Source: an uncultured Acidimicrobiales bacterium (GTDB lineage Bacteria > Actinomycetota > Acidimicrobiia > Acidimicrobiales > CADCTF01). Taken from it: a DNA stretch of 54,470 nucleotides. This document shows, piece by piece, positions 17,275-26,910 of this stretch. Location: assembly GCA_902805655.1 (NCBI GenBank), contig CADCTF010000053.1:69664-124133 (forward strand), given 5' to 3'. The first letter of the stretch is position 1. Every line of letters begins with the position of its first letter. The notes under the pieces were generated by a model. That model saw only the letters and a list, made by a program, of their open reading frames with translations. It was not told where the DNA came from and did no database searches. Position numbers and translations under genes: made by a program.

Positions 17275-17691
17275 GTGAGCGCGCCGTACTGGATGTCGAT
17301 AGAGGTGATCGACGGTGCCTTCCCGGCCTCGTTCTGGGCCGAAGCGTATGGAGACCGGCTGGTCGAGACCGCACTGCTCGACGGCGCGGTCGACTGGACC
17401 TGGCACCGCTCGACGTGGGGCGTGATCTTCGAGATCGCCTTCGCCGACGAGGACGCCTGGGAGCGGTTCCGCACCAACCCGGCGGTGGAGGCTGCGCTCG
17501 ACGGCGTGCCCGACCCGGTCAGCGGCCTGATCGTCTATCGCGGCCGTGGTGGCAGCAGCTCGAAGCGCCAGCCTCGCAAGCCCCGTCCGCTCCTCGGATC
17601 GGGGGCCGCCGCGCTCCCGCTTCCGATCGAGGACGACTGGTGGGCTGTGCTCGAAGACGAGACCCGCCCGCTCACCAGCCTGGTCCACTAG
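17275..17691 (+). CDS. Conserved hypothetical protein
   Basis: A 138-residue acidic protein of unknown function. The first 90 residues look like a small alpha/beta domain (YWMSIEVIDGAFPASFWAEAYG, then WGVIFEIAFADEDAWERFR), similar in style to ferredoxin-like or stress-dimer domains. A basic linker (SSKRQPRKPRP) and a Trp-rich acidic end (EDDWWAVLEDETRPL) follow. No catalytic motif is seen. It has its own leaderless promoter, and it converges on the exonuclease III gene 6 bp away. Confidence 0.75.
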   Translation: MSAPYWMSIEVIDGAFPASFWAEAYGDRLVETALLDGAVDWTWHRSTWGVIFEIAFADEDAWERFRTNPAVEAALDGVPDPVSGLIVYRGRGGSSSKRQPRKPRPLLGSGAAALPLPIEDDWWAVLEDETRPLTSLVH

Positions 17692-17697
17692 CTCCGG

Positions 17698-18471
17698 TCA
17701 GCAGTCGAAGTCGAAGAGCAGCGGGGCGTGGTCGGAGGGCAGCTTGCCCTTCCTGGCCTGCCGATCGATGAGCGCGAAGGTGAGGCGCTCGGCCAGCGGG
17801 CGGCTCACCATGGCCAGGTCGATGCGCATGCCCTTGTGCTTGTGGAAGTCACCGGCCCGGTAGTCCCACCAGCTGAACAGCCGGTCGCCCGAGTGCTGTA
17901 GCCGGAAGGCATCGACGAGGCCCCACTCCACCAGCTCGGCCAGAGCCGAGCGCTCGGCCTCGCTCACGTGGGTGCCTCCATGGGCCCGGCTCGCATCCCA
18001 GACGTCGCGGTCGTCGGGCGCCACGTTGAAGTCCCCGCACACCGCCACCGGCTCGGCGGGATCGCAGGTCGCGGCTACGTGCGCCCGGAGCGAGCGCAGC
18101 CACTCCAGCTTGGCCTCGAAGTGCTCCGACCCGACGGAGCGCCCGTTCGGAACGTACACGCTCGACACGCGCACACCTCCACACGTCGCCGACAGCAGCC
18201 GCCCCTCGTCCAGGGTCGGGTCGCCCTCGTGGAAGCCGGCCTCCACGTCCCCGAGGCCGATACGGCTGGCGATGGCCACGCCGTTCCACCTCCCGGCACC
18301 ATGGGACGCCACCTCGTAACCAAGGGCCTGGAAGGCCATCGTCGGGAAGGCGGCGTCGGCGAGCTTGGTCTCCTGCAGGCAGAGCACGTCCGGCTGCGCG
18401 TAGCCGAGCCACTCCTCCACTCGCGGCAGCCGCACCTTCAGCGAGTTGACGTTCCACGTGGCGAGGCGCAT
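17698..18471 (-). CDS. xth: Exodeoxyribonuclease III (AP endonuclease)
   Basis: This 257-residue Mg-dependent exonuclease/AP endonuclease acts in base excision repair. It carries WNVNSLK (metal Asn), LQETK (Glu), VYVPNG (catalytic Tyr), GDFNVAP (Asp/Asn), WWDYR, MRIDLAM and the C-terminal SDHAPL (Asp-His). The length fits the XthA family. The ATG at 18471 is preceded by AAAGAT at 6 nt, a weaker version of the leaderless spacing seen elsewhere. Confidence 0.96.
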   Translation of the reverse strand: MRLATWNVNSLKVRLPRVEEWLGYAQPDVLCLQETKLADAAFPTMAFQALGYEVASHGAGRWNGVAIASRIGLGDVEAGFHEGDPTLDEGRLLSATCGGVRVSSVYVPNGRSVGSEHFEAKLEWLRSLRAHVAATCDPAEPVAVCGDFNVAPDDRDVWDASRAHGGTHVSEAERSALAELVEWGLVDAFRLQHSGDRLFSWWDYRAGDFHKHKGMRIDLAMVSRPLAERLTFALIDRQARKGKLPSDHAPLLFDFDC

Positions 18472-18511
18472 CAGCGCATCTTTCCCGCCGAGGGGAGCCG
18501 GGACGCCGCGT

Positions 18512-20398
18512 TCAGGGCGCTTCGGGAGGCAGCGTGCCCGCGGCTGCCGCCTTCTTGGCTGCGGTCGCCGCCTTCCGAGTCCTGGCTGCGGCCGTGGTGG
18601 TGGTGGCTGCGGCCTTCTTGGTCGGGGCCTTCTTGGCGGCCGCCGCCTTCTTGGCCGGCGCCTTCTTGGTGCTCGCCGTCTTCACGGGTGCCGGCTCCGT
18701 CGCAACTTGCTCGGGGGCCGTCTCCGTCGCTGCCGTCTTGGTAGCTGCCGTCTTCCTGGCAGCCGTCTTGGTGGCAGCCGTCTTCGTCGCCGCGGCCTTG
18801 GATGCGGCTGCCTTCTTGGTGCCGGCGGTCTTCCTCGAGGCTGTCGCCGGGGCGGCGGGCTCTTCGGCGGCCGAGGCCGCCTTCTTGGCCGCGGCCTTCC
18901 GAGTGGCCACCTTCTTGGGTGCCACCGGCTCGACCGGCTCGACCGGCTCGGCGCGCGCACTCGCGACCTTCTTGGCGGCTGTGGCCTTCTTCGACGCTGG
19001 GGCCTTCGTAGCCGCCGCCGTCTTGGCGACGGCGGCCTTCTTGGCCGTTGCCTTCGTCGGTGCCGGCGTCTCGGCCGGTGCTGTGTCGGTGGCGGTCGGC
19101 TCGGGCGCGTCCACCACCTTTGCCACCGCCTTTCGCGAACGCCCGGCGGCCTTCTTGGGAGCGGCCGGTGCTGTGTCGGCGGCGTCGCCGTCCACCTGCG
19201 CCTCGACCAGGGCGTCGTCGGCCACGATCTCCGGGGCCACGGCATCCGGCCTGGCGGCACCGGAGCGCTTGCGGGCGCCGCTCGCCTTCTTGGCCGGCCG
19301 GGTGCCGGCGCTCTTCGTGGATCGGCGGGGCGTGGACGGCGCGTCCGTTGCGCCCGTCGCTTCCTCGATCTCCGCCTCCACTGTCTCCTCGGTCGGCTGT
19401 CCGGCCACCCGCTCGAAGCCCGGCAAGGCCAGCTCGATGCCGCGTCGGGGGGCGTCGAGGGCCTGCAGCACGAACTGCTGCTCGTCGCCACGGGACAGGA
19501 CCTCCCGGGCGCTGCGGGGTGAGGGCGTGCCCATGGCCGACAGCGGGATGTAGCAGCGCGCGTTGCCCACCATGACGAAGGCCCCATGCGATGCGAAGCC
19601 GTCGACCACACCGGTCACCGCCGCGCCGAGCTTGTTGTCCGCGATGAACTGGATGAACGTGAGTGGGTCGTTCACGGTCGGCAGCTCCACGATGCCGCCC
19701 TTGCGCTTGCGTCGTCGCTTCCGGCCCGAGTCATCGGCGCCTTCACCGACCTCGCCCGGTGCCACGACCTCGTCGACCGCCTCGGCGATCGCCCGCTCGA
19801 GCTTCTTGTCGGCCTTGCGCGCTCGAGGCGCCTTGCCCGCCCCACCCGCAGCCGGGGCCTGGGTGGCGCTCGTGCGGGGCGGCGGCGCCTTCGGCACCGG
19901 CATGGGTGCGGAAGCGTCCTTGGAGCCGATGCGGACCTGTGTGCGCTTCGCCTCCTTCACCGACTCCCTACTCTTCGGTCCGCGCACGGGGGTGCGGGCC
20001 ACGAAGATCCATCCGATGCCGGGCACCGGCGTGCCGCCGACGAGACGCCCCTTGGTGAAGAGCCAGTCGTGCTCGCCGTGGAACTCCTGGAAGCTGTCGT
20101 TGGAGAGGACGATGGCGCCGGTCTTCTCCGCGATCCGCAACAGGAAGGCGTCTCCGCGACCGATGGCGCCGGCCGGGGGGTACACGAGCTCGTTGTGCGA
20201 CGCGGCCTCTTCGAACTCCGCTCGCTCCGAATCGTCGATGCGGTGCGCGAACGTGGCATCCACGACGACGGTGATGTCGGCGTCGGGATTCTCTTCCTTG
20301 TAGGCCCGCACGGCCTCGTCGAGCTGACGAAGGCTTGGCAGCGACCGACCTTCGGTTGCGATGTTGGAGCCGTCTACGACGACTCGGGTCGGGGACAT
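18512..20398 (-). CDS. NYN/PIN-like ribonuclease with S1-like domain and long Ala/Lys tail
   Basis: This 628-residue protein has three parts. Residues 1-135 are a NYN (Zc3h12a-like PIN) nuclease with the acidic set Asp9 (DGSN), Asp47 (VVDATF), Asp83 (RGDAF) and Asp101 (SNDSF), so an endoribonuclease is likely. After a basic linker (KRRRKRK at about 227-233), residues 245-328 resemble an S1/OB RNA-binding domain (GAAVTGVVDGFASHGAFVMV, then CYIPLSAMG). Residues 345-628 are a low-complexity Ala/Lys/Thr tail of AKKA-type repeats like histone H1 or mycobacterial HupB tails. It is predicted to bind nucleic acid tightly. The start ATG is divergent from the HAD gene, 29 bp apart. Confidence 0.85.
   Translation of the reverse strand: MSPTRVVVDGSNIATEGRSLPSLRQLDEAVRAYKEENPDADITVVVDATFAHRIDDSERAEFEEAASHNELVYPPAGAIGRGDAFLLRIAEKTGAIVLSNDSFQEFHGEHDWLFTKGRLVGGTPVPGIGWIFVARTPVRGPKSRESVKEAKRTQVRIGSKDASAPMPVPKAPPPRTSATQAPAAGGAGKAPRARKADKKLERAIAEAVDEVVAPGEVGEGADDSGRKRRRKRKGGIVELPTVNDPLTFIQFIADNKLGAAVTGVVDGFASHGAFVMVGNARCYIPLSAMGTPSPRSAREVLSRGDEQQFVLQALDAPRRGIELALPGFERVAGQPTEETVEAEIEEATGATDAPSTPRRSTKSAGTRPAKKASGARKRSGAARPDAVAPEIVADDALVEAQVDGDAADTAPAAPKKAAGRSRKAVAKVVDAPEPTATDTAPAETPAPTKATAKKAAVAKTAAATKAPASKKATAAKKVASARAEPVEPVEPVAPKKVATRKAAAKKAASAAEEPAAPATASRKTAGTKKAAASKAAATKTAATKTAARKTAATKTAATETAPEQVATEPAPVKTASTKKAPAKKAAAAKKAPTKKAAATTTTAAARTRKAATAAKKAAAAGTLPPEAP
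18540..19330 (-). repeat. Degenerate repeats encoding the Ala/Lys-rich tail
   Basis: Many short imperfect units of the type GCCGCCAAGAAG/GCGGCC repeat across this stretch and encode AAKKA, KTAA and KKAA peptides. The units vary at synonymous and Thr/Ala positions, so this is a selected protein tail, not a fresh tandem array. It is prone to length variation and assembly error. Confidence 0.8.
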
Positions 20399-20411
20399 CG
20401 CCTGTCAGTCA

Positions 20412-20417
20412 ACCATA
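20412..20417 (-). promoter_or_regulatory. -10 box of NYN ribonuclease gene (TATGGT)
   Basis: TATGGT is 13 nt upstream of the ATG at 20398, giving a short leader. Two of its bases (20416-20417) are shared with the divergent -10 of the HAD gene. Confidence 0.4.
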
Positions 20418-20421
20418 CGAT
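20416..20421 (+). promoter_or_regulatory. -10 box of HAD gene (TACGAT)
   Basis: TACGAT followed by 6 nt and GTG 20428 indicates a leaderless message. Confidence 0.55.
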
Positions 20422-20427
20422 CTGCCC

Positions 20428-21093
20428 GTGACGAATGACCCTGCGCCCGTTCCGACATCTGCGATCAAGGCGGCACTGTTCGACTTCGGGGGCGTGATCC
20501 TCTCGAGTCCCTTCGATGCCTTCGCTGAATACGAGGCGCGAAAGGGCCTGCCCGAGCGGTTCATCCGCACGCTCAACGCCACCAATCCCGACACCAACGC
20601 GTGGGCGCAGTTCGAGCGCAACGAGGTCGACTTCGACGCGTTCTGCGACCTGTTCGAAGCAGAGGCGGCCGCCGTGGGCCACACCATCGAGGCCCGCCAG
20701 GTGATGCCGCTGCTTCGGGGCGAGCTGCGCCCCGCCATGGTGGAAGCGGTGCGGCGGTGCAGCGAGAAGCTGAAGACCGCGTGTCTCACGAACAACGTGG
20801 TGGGCTTCAACGACTTCCCCCAACGTGCGGTTGCGCCGGGTCGGGAGGCAGTCCTCGCCATGTTCGACGCGATCATCGAGTCGAGCAAGGTCGGCGTGCG
20901 CAAGCCCGACCCGAAGTTCTACGAGATCGCCTGCGAGACCCTGGAGATCGAGCCTTCGGAGGCCGTGTTCCTCGACGACCTCGGCGTCAACCTCAAGCCG
21001 GCCAAGGCCATGGGCATGACCACGATCAAGGTCGGCGACCCTGCAGTCGCCATCGCCGAGCTCGAGGCCGTGGTGGGCTTCCCTCTGGCTTGA
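20428..21093 (+). CDS. HAD-IA family hydrolase
   Basis: This 221-residue haloacid-dehalogenase-superfamily phosphatase has motif I FDFGGVIL (nucleophile Asp; the +2 acid is Gly, as in the epoxide-hydrolase-N-domain/FadE10-like branch), motif II LTNN, motif III Lys in GVRKPDPKFY, and motif IV VFLDDLGVNLKPAKAMGM. In other bacteria this branch is often fused or adjacent to acyl-CoA dehydrogenase or aminoglycoside-kinase-like proteins; here it stands alone. The GTG at 20428 is selected by the TACGAT box and by homology; an upstream in-frame start would overlap the divergent gene. Confidence 0.88.
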   Translation: MTNDPAPVPTSAIKAALFDFGGVILSSPFDAFAEYEARKGLPERFIRTLNATNPDTNAWAQFERNEVDFDAFCDLFEAEAAAVGHTIEARQVMPLLRGELRPAMVEAVRRCSEKLKTACLTNNVVGFNDFPQRAVAPGREAVLAMFDAIIESSKVGVRKPDPKFYEIACETLEIEPSEAVFLDDLGVNLKPAKAMGMTTIKVGDPAVAIAELEAVVGFPLA

Positions 21094-21108
21094 GCCGCCC
21101 GGGCGCAG

Positions 21109-24100
21109 CTAGGAGACGGTGATGGCCCGCATGACGATGTCCGCCTGCTCGAGCTTGTGCACCGCGTCCGAGCCTGCTGCCGGGCTGCCCGAGGCGACCC
21201 GGGCCACGTGCTGGACCTCGTACGCGTCACCTCGAAGCATGCGATGCAGCCGCTGGTGCACGAAGCTCCAGGCGCCCATGTTCTCCGGCTCCTCCTGGGC
21301 CCAGAGCACCTGCCGGGTGGCGGGATAGCGCCCGAGCACGGCGCGCACCTGCTCCTCGGGCCAGGGATACAGCTGCTCGACCCGGACGACGGCCACCGGC
21401 GCTCCGTCGGCATCGCGCTTCGCCATCAGGTCGAAGGCAACCTTCCCCGAGCACAGCACCACGCGCTGCACCGCAGCCGCGTCGGCCACGCCCGGGTCGT
21501 CGAGGACCTCGGAGAAGCCTCCCTCGGCCAGGTCGCTGACCGGCGAGCGGCTCCACGTGGCGCGGAGGCCGGACTTGGTCGTGAAGATCACGAGGGGCGT
21601 GCGGCTGCGGTGACTGCCGCGCACCTGACGTCGGAGCACGTGGAACAGCTGGGCGGCGTTGGTGACGTTGGCCACCTGCATGTTGCCGTTGGCGCACAGC
21701 GTCAGGAACCGCTCGATGCGGCCTGAGCTGTGCTCTGGCCCCTGGCCCTCATAGCCGTGGGGCAACAGGAGGACGAGACCGGCCGTCTGCCCCCACTTGT
21801 CCTCGGCGGCTGCGAGGAACTGGTCGATGATGATCTGCCCGCCGTTGACGAAGTCGCCGAACTGCGCCTCCCAGGCCACGAGTGCGTCGGGTGCCGCCAC
21901 CGAGTAGCCGTACTCGAATCCCATGGCGGCGTACTCCGAGAGTGACGAGTCGTAGATGAAGAACCGGCCCTGATCGCCTCCGAGCGCGTTGAGGGGGACG
22001 ATCTCGTTCTCGGTCTCCGTGTCGACGAGCACGGCGTTGCGATGTCCGAAGGTGCCCCGGCCGGTGTCCTGCCCGGCGAGCCGGACGTCGTGCCCTTCGA
22101 GCAGCAGCGTGCCGTAGGCCATCGCCTCGCCGAGCGACCAGTCGACCTGGCCCTCGGCGTACAGCTTGGTGCGCGCCTCGAACACCTTGGCCAGCTTGGG
22201 GTTGAGGTTGAACCCCTCGGGCCCGGTGGTGACGAGCCGGGCGATGCGATCGAGATCCCCCTGTGACCGGTAGGCGGTGTCGCTCGGCTCGAACACCTGC
22301 TCCCGGGGCGGCGGGGGCAGCTGGGTGGGCTTGGGCGGCGCCGTCGAGCGCGTCTCCTCCAGGGCGACGGCCAGCCGCTGCTGGAAGTCTTCCATCGACT
22401 TCTCGGCGTCCTCGAGGGAGATGTCGCCCCGCTTGATCAGGGCCTCGGTGTAGAGCTTGCGCACCGTGCGGCGACTGTCGATGCGCTCGTACATCTTGGG
22501 CTGGGTGAGGCGGGGGTCGTCGGTCTCGTTGTGCCCCATGCGGCGGTAGCACACCATGTCGATGACGACGTCCTTGTGGAAGCGCTGGCGGAAGGCGAAG
22601 GCCAGCCGGGCGACCCGCACGCACGCTTCGGGATCGTCACCGTTCACATGGAAGATCGGCGCCTGCACCATCTTGGCCACGTCGGTGGCGTAGACCGACG
22701 ACCGGGCTTCGTCGGGGTTCGTCGTGAAGCCGACCTGGTTGTTGATCACCAGGTGCACCGTGCCGCCGGTGCGGTAGCCCCGCAGCTGCGAGAGGTTGAG
22801 GGTCTCGGCCACCACGCCCTGCCCGGCGAAGGCGGCATCGCCGTGCAGGAGGAACGACAGCACCGGGTAGGCGGCGCCCATGTCGAGGGCGTCCTGCTTG
22901 GCCCGCGCCATGCCGACGACGACAGGGTCGACGGCTTCGAGATGGCTGGGGTTGGCTGCGAGCGACACCGGGATGTCGAGACCCGACATGCCCACGAACT
23001 TGCCGGTGAAGCCCTTGTGGTACTTGACGTCACCCGAGCCCTGCACCGTGTCCGGATCGATGTCGCCCTCGAAGTCGCGGAAGATCTCCTTGTAGGACTT
23101 GCCGACGATGTTGGCGAGCACGTTGAGGCGGCCGCGGTGGGCCATGCCCATCACCGCCTCGTGCATGCCGGCCTTGGCCGCCTCGTCGAGCACCGCGTCG
23201 CAGATGGCGATGGCCGCCTCTGCGCCGTCGATGCCGAACCGCTTGGCGCCGATCCACTTGGTGTTCAGGAAGCGCTCGAACGCCTCGGCTGCGTTCAGGC
23301 GGGACAGGACGTGCAGCTGCTCGCCGGTGCTGAGCCGCCCCGGCACGCCCTCGATCTGCTCCTGCACCCAGCGCTTCTGGTCGGGCTCCTGGATGTGCAT
23401 GTACTCCACGCCGATGGTGCGGCAGTACGCATCGCGGAGCACGCCGAGGATGTCCCCGAGCGTCATGAGGTCACGGCCGGCGAGGCCGTCGGTGAAGAAC
23501 TCGCGGTCGAGGTCCCAGATGGTGAGCCCGTACGTGGCGGGATCGAGCTCGGGGTGCATGCGCGGCGGCTTCGCCTGCAGCGGGTCGAGATCGGCGATGA
23601 GGTGGCCGCGAACCCGGTACATGTTGATGAGGGTCTGCACGTGCACCTGCTTGCGCAGGTGGGTGCGCTCGGCATCCACGGGGTTGACGTCGCGGTGCCA
23701 GGCCACGGGCTCGTACGGCACGTCGAGCGAGCGGAAGACCGACTCGTAGAACTCGTCCCCGCCCGTCAGCAGCTCGTGGACCCGCTGCAGGAACAGGCCG
23801 GACTCGGCGCCCTGGATGATGCGGTGGTCGTAGGTAGACGTGAGCGTCATGACCTTGCTGATGCCGAGCTCGGCCAGCTTGGCCGGGTCGGCACCCGTGT
23901 ACTCCGCCGGGTAGCCGAGCGAACCGACCCCGATGATCGTCCCTTGGCCCGGCATGAGCCGCGGCACCGAGCTGACCGTGCCGATGGTGCCGGGGTTGGT
24001 GAGGGTGAGCGTCGCCCCGGAGAAGTCGTCCACCGCGATCTTGTTGGTCTTGACCTTGCGGATGATCTCCTCGTAGGCCTCCCAGAAGGCCTTGAAGTCC

Positions 24101-24795
24101 ATCTCCTCGGCGTGCTTGATGACGGGCACGAGGAGGCTGCGGGTGCCGTCGCTCTTGGGCACGTCGACGGCGAGGCCCAGGCCGACGTGGCGGTTGCGCA
24201 GGATGTGGGGCTTCCCGCCGACCTCGACGTAGGAGTTGTTCATCGCAGGCACGTCCTGCAGGGCCCGCACGAGCGCCCACCCGATGAGGTGGGTGAAGCT
24301 CAGCTTCCCGCCCCGGGTCCTGCTGAGGTGGTTGTTCGCGATCTTGCGGTTGACCTCGAGCAGCTTGGCGGGCACAGGCCGCACGCTCGTGGCCGTCGGG
24401 ACGGTGAGGCTGGCACCCATGTTCGACACCACGCGCGCCGCCGCCCCGCGCAGCGGCTCCGGCGACGGGCCGGCTGGAGCGTCGGCGACGCCGTTGGTGG
24501 ACGGGGGCGAGGACGCCGAGCCGTTCGAGGTGCCGGCCGGCGGCGGCGCAGGCCTGCTCGCGGGCGGGCTCGATGGAGCGGGGGCCGGCGTGGTGGCTCG
24601 GGCGACCTGCGGCGTCGCCGTCGACGGGTTGACGGCCTCCGCCGGCTTGGAACCGGATGCCGGCTCCTGGCGGTAGTCGGCGAAGAACTCACGCCAGCTC
24701 TCGCTCACCTTCGAAGGGTCGCTCTTGTACTGGTCGTACATCTCCTCGACCAGCCAGGCATTGGGTCCGAACGTGGGAGGCTGTTCGTCAGGCAT
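21109..24795 (-). CDS. kgd: Multifunctional 2-oxoglutarate metabolism enzyme (Kgd)
   Basis: This 1228-residue single-chain enzyme of actinobacteria combines 2-oxoglutarate decarboxylase/dehydrogenase E1 with an E2-like succinyltransferase domain. Residues 1-41 form the usual N-terminal helix segment (PNAWLVEEMYDQYKSDPSKV), followed by a Pro/Ala linker (42-118). The E2-type domain (about 120-335) ends in the catalytic TYDHRIIQG (His324). The E1 part has AHRGRLNVLAN, GDAAFAGQGVVAETLNLS for ThDP/Mg and RRMGHNETDDP. The length matches mycobacterial Kgd (about 1230). The ATG at 24795 gives the canonical N-terminus. It works in the TCA cycle with a separate E3. Confidence 0.97.
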   Translation of the reverse strand: MPDEQPPTFGPNAWLVEEMYDQYKSDPSKVSESWREFFADYRQEPASGSKPAEAVNPSTATPQVARATTPAPAPSSPPASRPAPPPAGTSNGSASSPPSTNGVADAPAGPSPEPLRGAAARVVSNMGASLTVPTATSVRPVPAKLLEVNRKIANNHLSRTRGGKLSFTHLIGWALVRALQDVPAMNNSYVEVGGKPHILRNRHVGLGLAVDVPKSDGTRSLLVPVIKHAEEMDFKAFWEAYEEIIRKVKTNKIAVDDFSGATLTLTNPGTIGTVSSVPRLMPGQGTIIGVGSLGYPAEYTGADPAKLAELGISKVMTLTSTYDHRIIQGAESGLFLQRVHELLTGGDEFYESVFRSLDVPYEPVAWHRDVNPVDAERTHLRKQVHVQTLINMYRVRGHLIADLDPLQAKPPRMHPELDPATYGLTIWDLDREFFTDGLAGRDLMTLGDILGVLRDAYCRTIGVEYMHIQEPDQKRWVQEQIEGVPGRLSTGEQLHVLSRLNAAEAFERFLNTKWIGAKRFGIDGAEAAIAICDAVLDEAAKAGMHEAVMGMAHRGRLNVLANIVGKSYKEIFRDFEGDIDPDTVQGSGDVKYHKGFTGKFVGMSGLDIPVSLAANPSHLEAVDPVVVGMARAKQDALDMGAAYPVLSFLLHGDAAFAGQGVVAETLNLSQLRGYRTGGTVHLVINNQVGFTTNPDEARSSVYATDVAKMVQAPIFHVNGDDPEACVRVARLAFAFRQRFHKDVVIDMVCYRRMGHNETDDPRLTQPKMYERIDSRRTVRKLYTEALIKRGDISLEDAEKSMEDFQQRLAVALEETRSTAPPKPTQLPPPPREQVFEPSDTAYRSQGDLDRIARLVTTGPEGFNLNPKLAKVFEARTKLYAEGQVDWSLGEAMAYGTLLLEGHDVRLAGQDTGRGTFGHRNAVLVDTETENEIVPLNALGGDQGRFFIYDSSLSEYAAMGFEYGYSVAAPDALVAWEAQFGDFVNGGQIIIDQFLAAAEDKWGQTAGLVLLLPHGYEGQGPEHSSGRIERFLTLCANGNMQVANVTNAAQLFHVLRRQVRGSHRSRTPLVIFTTKSGLRATWSRSPVSDLAEGGFSEVLDDPGVADAAAVQRVVLCSGKVAFDLMAKRDADGAPVAVVRVEQLYPWPEEQVRAVLGRYPATRQVLWAQEEPENMGAWSFVHQRLHRMLRGDAYEVQHVARVASGSPAAGSDAVHKLEQADIVMRAITVS

Positions 24796-24803
24796 CGCCC
24801 TCC

Positions 24804-24809
24804 AGCCTA
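24804..24809 (-). promoter_or_regulatory. -10 box of kgd (TAGGCT)
   Basis: TAGGCT ends 8 nt before the kgd ATG. The intervening GGAGGG could act as a very short Shine-Dalgarno if transcription starts further upstream. Confidence 0.45.
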
Positions 24810-24903
24810 CCGGCGCGACGAAGTTGATCCCGGGAGTCGAATGGCCCCCGATCCGCCCCTGGCCACGTGGTCCGGCAGCGGCGGCGGACAGGCGCGCAGC
24901 CGG

Positions 24904-24909
24904 TAGCGT
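24904..24909 (+). promoter_or_regulatory. -10 box of ettA (TAGCGT)
   Basis: TAGCGT ends 8 nt before the ATG at 24918. Confidence 0.45.
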
Positions 24910-24917
24910 CGCCTGCC

Positions 24918-26597
<1,680 letters not shown>

Positions 26598-26727
26598 GCC
26601 CGGCCGGCCGGGCGCCGGAGCTCCGACTCAACCGTGGGCCGTCCGATGCCGATGTACAGGTGTGACCAAGCTCCTGACGATGACCAGTCGCTGCGTCCTC
26701 CGGTCAGTGGAGGCAGGCAGCTCGGCG

Positions 26728-26895
26728 ATGTGCGTCCACTGCCGCGCCCAGGTGAAGTTCGCTGCCCGCGTGCAGCTCAAGCAGGTGATCGCCAACGTGT
26801 ACGACAAGGGCGTGTGGCAGCGGGTCGAGCACTACCACGCGGACTGCTACGAGCAGGCCGAGAAGCCGTACGGCGTTCCCGCCGAGAAGTCCTGA
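26728..26895 (+). CDS. Small Cys/His protein, probable zinc-binding, actinobacterial
   Basis: A 55-residue protein beginning MCVHCRAQVKFAARVQLKQVIANVY. It has CVHC at the N-terminus and HYHADCYE near the C-terminus, arranged like a small zinc ribbon or treble clef. It has no transmembrane segment. The function is unknown; I recall similar short proteins in other actinobacteria but cannot verify this here. Longer in-frame starts exist (ATG 26680, GTG 26662), but their extra residues do not look conserved. It lies 130 bp after ettA and converges on the nitronate monooxygenase gene. Confidence 0.65.
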   Translation: MCVHCRAQVKFAARVQLKQVIANVYDKGVWQRVEHYHADCYEQAEKPYGVPAEKS

Positions 26896-26910
26896 CTCAG
26901 CGCCGGCGCG

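Noticed and set aside
18540-19330. Repetitive stretch considered as a CRISPR or minisatellite array
   Set aside because: There are no uniform spacers. The units follow the codon frame of an Ala/Lys-rich protein and differ mostly at synonymous positions.
22531-24906. 791-codon open frame on the plus strand antisense to kgd
   Set aside because: It mirrors the codon structure of kgd, has His/Arg/Val-rich composition with no domain, and has no start signal. It is a GC-rich shadow frame.
26598-26613. GCCCGGCCGGCCGGGC palindrome after ettA as a terminator
   Set aside because: It is a perfect palindrome but leaves no proper loop and has no T run; such GC palindromes occur by chance at this base composition.
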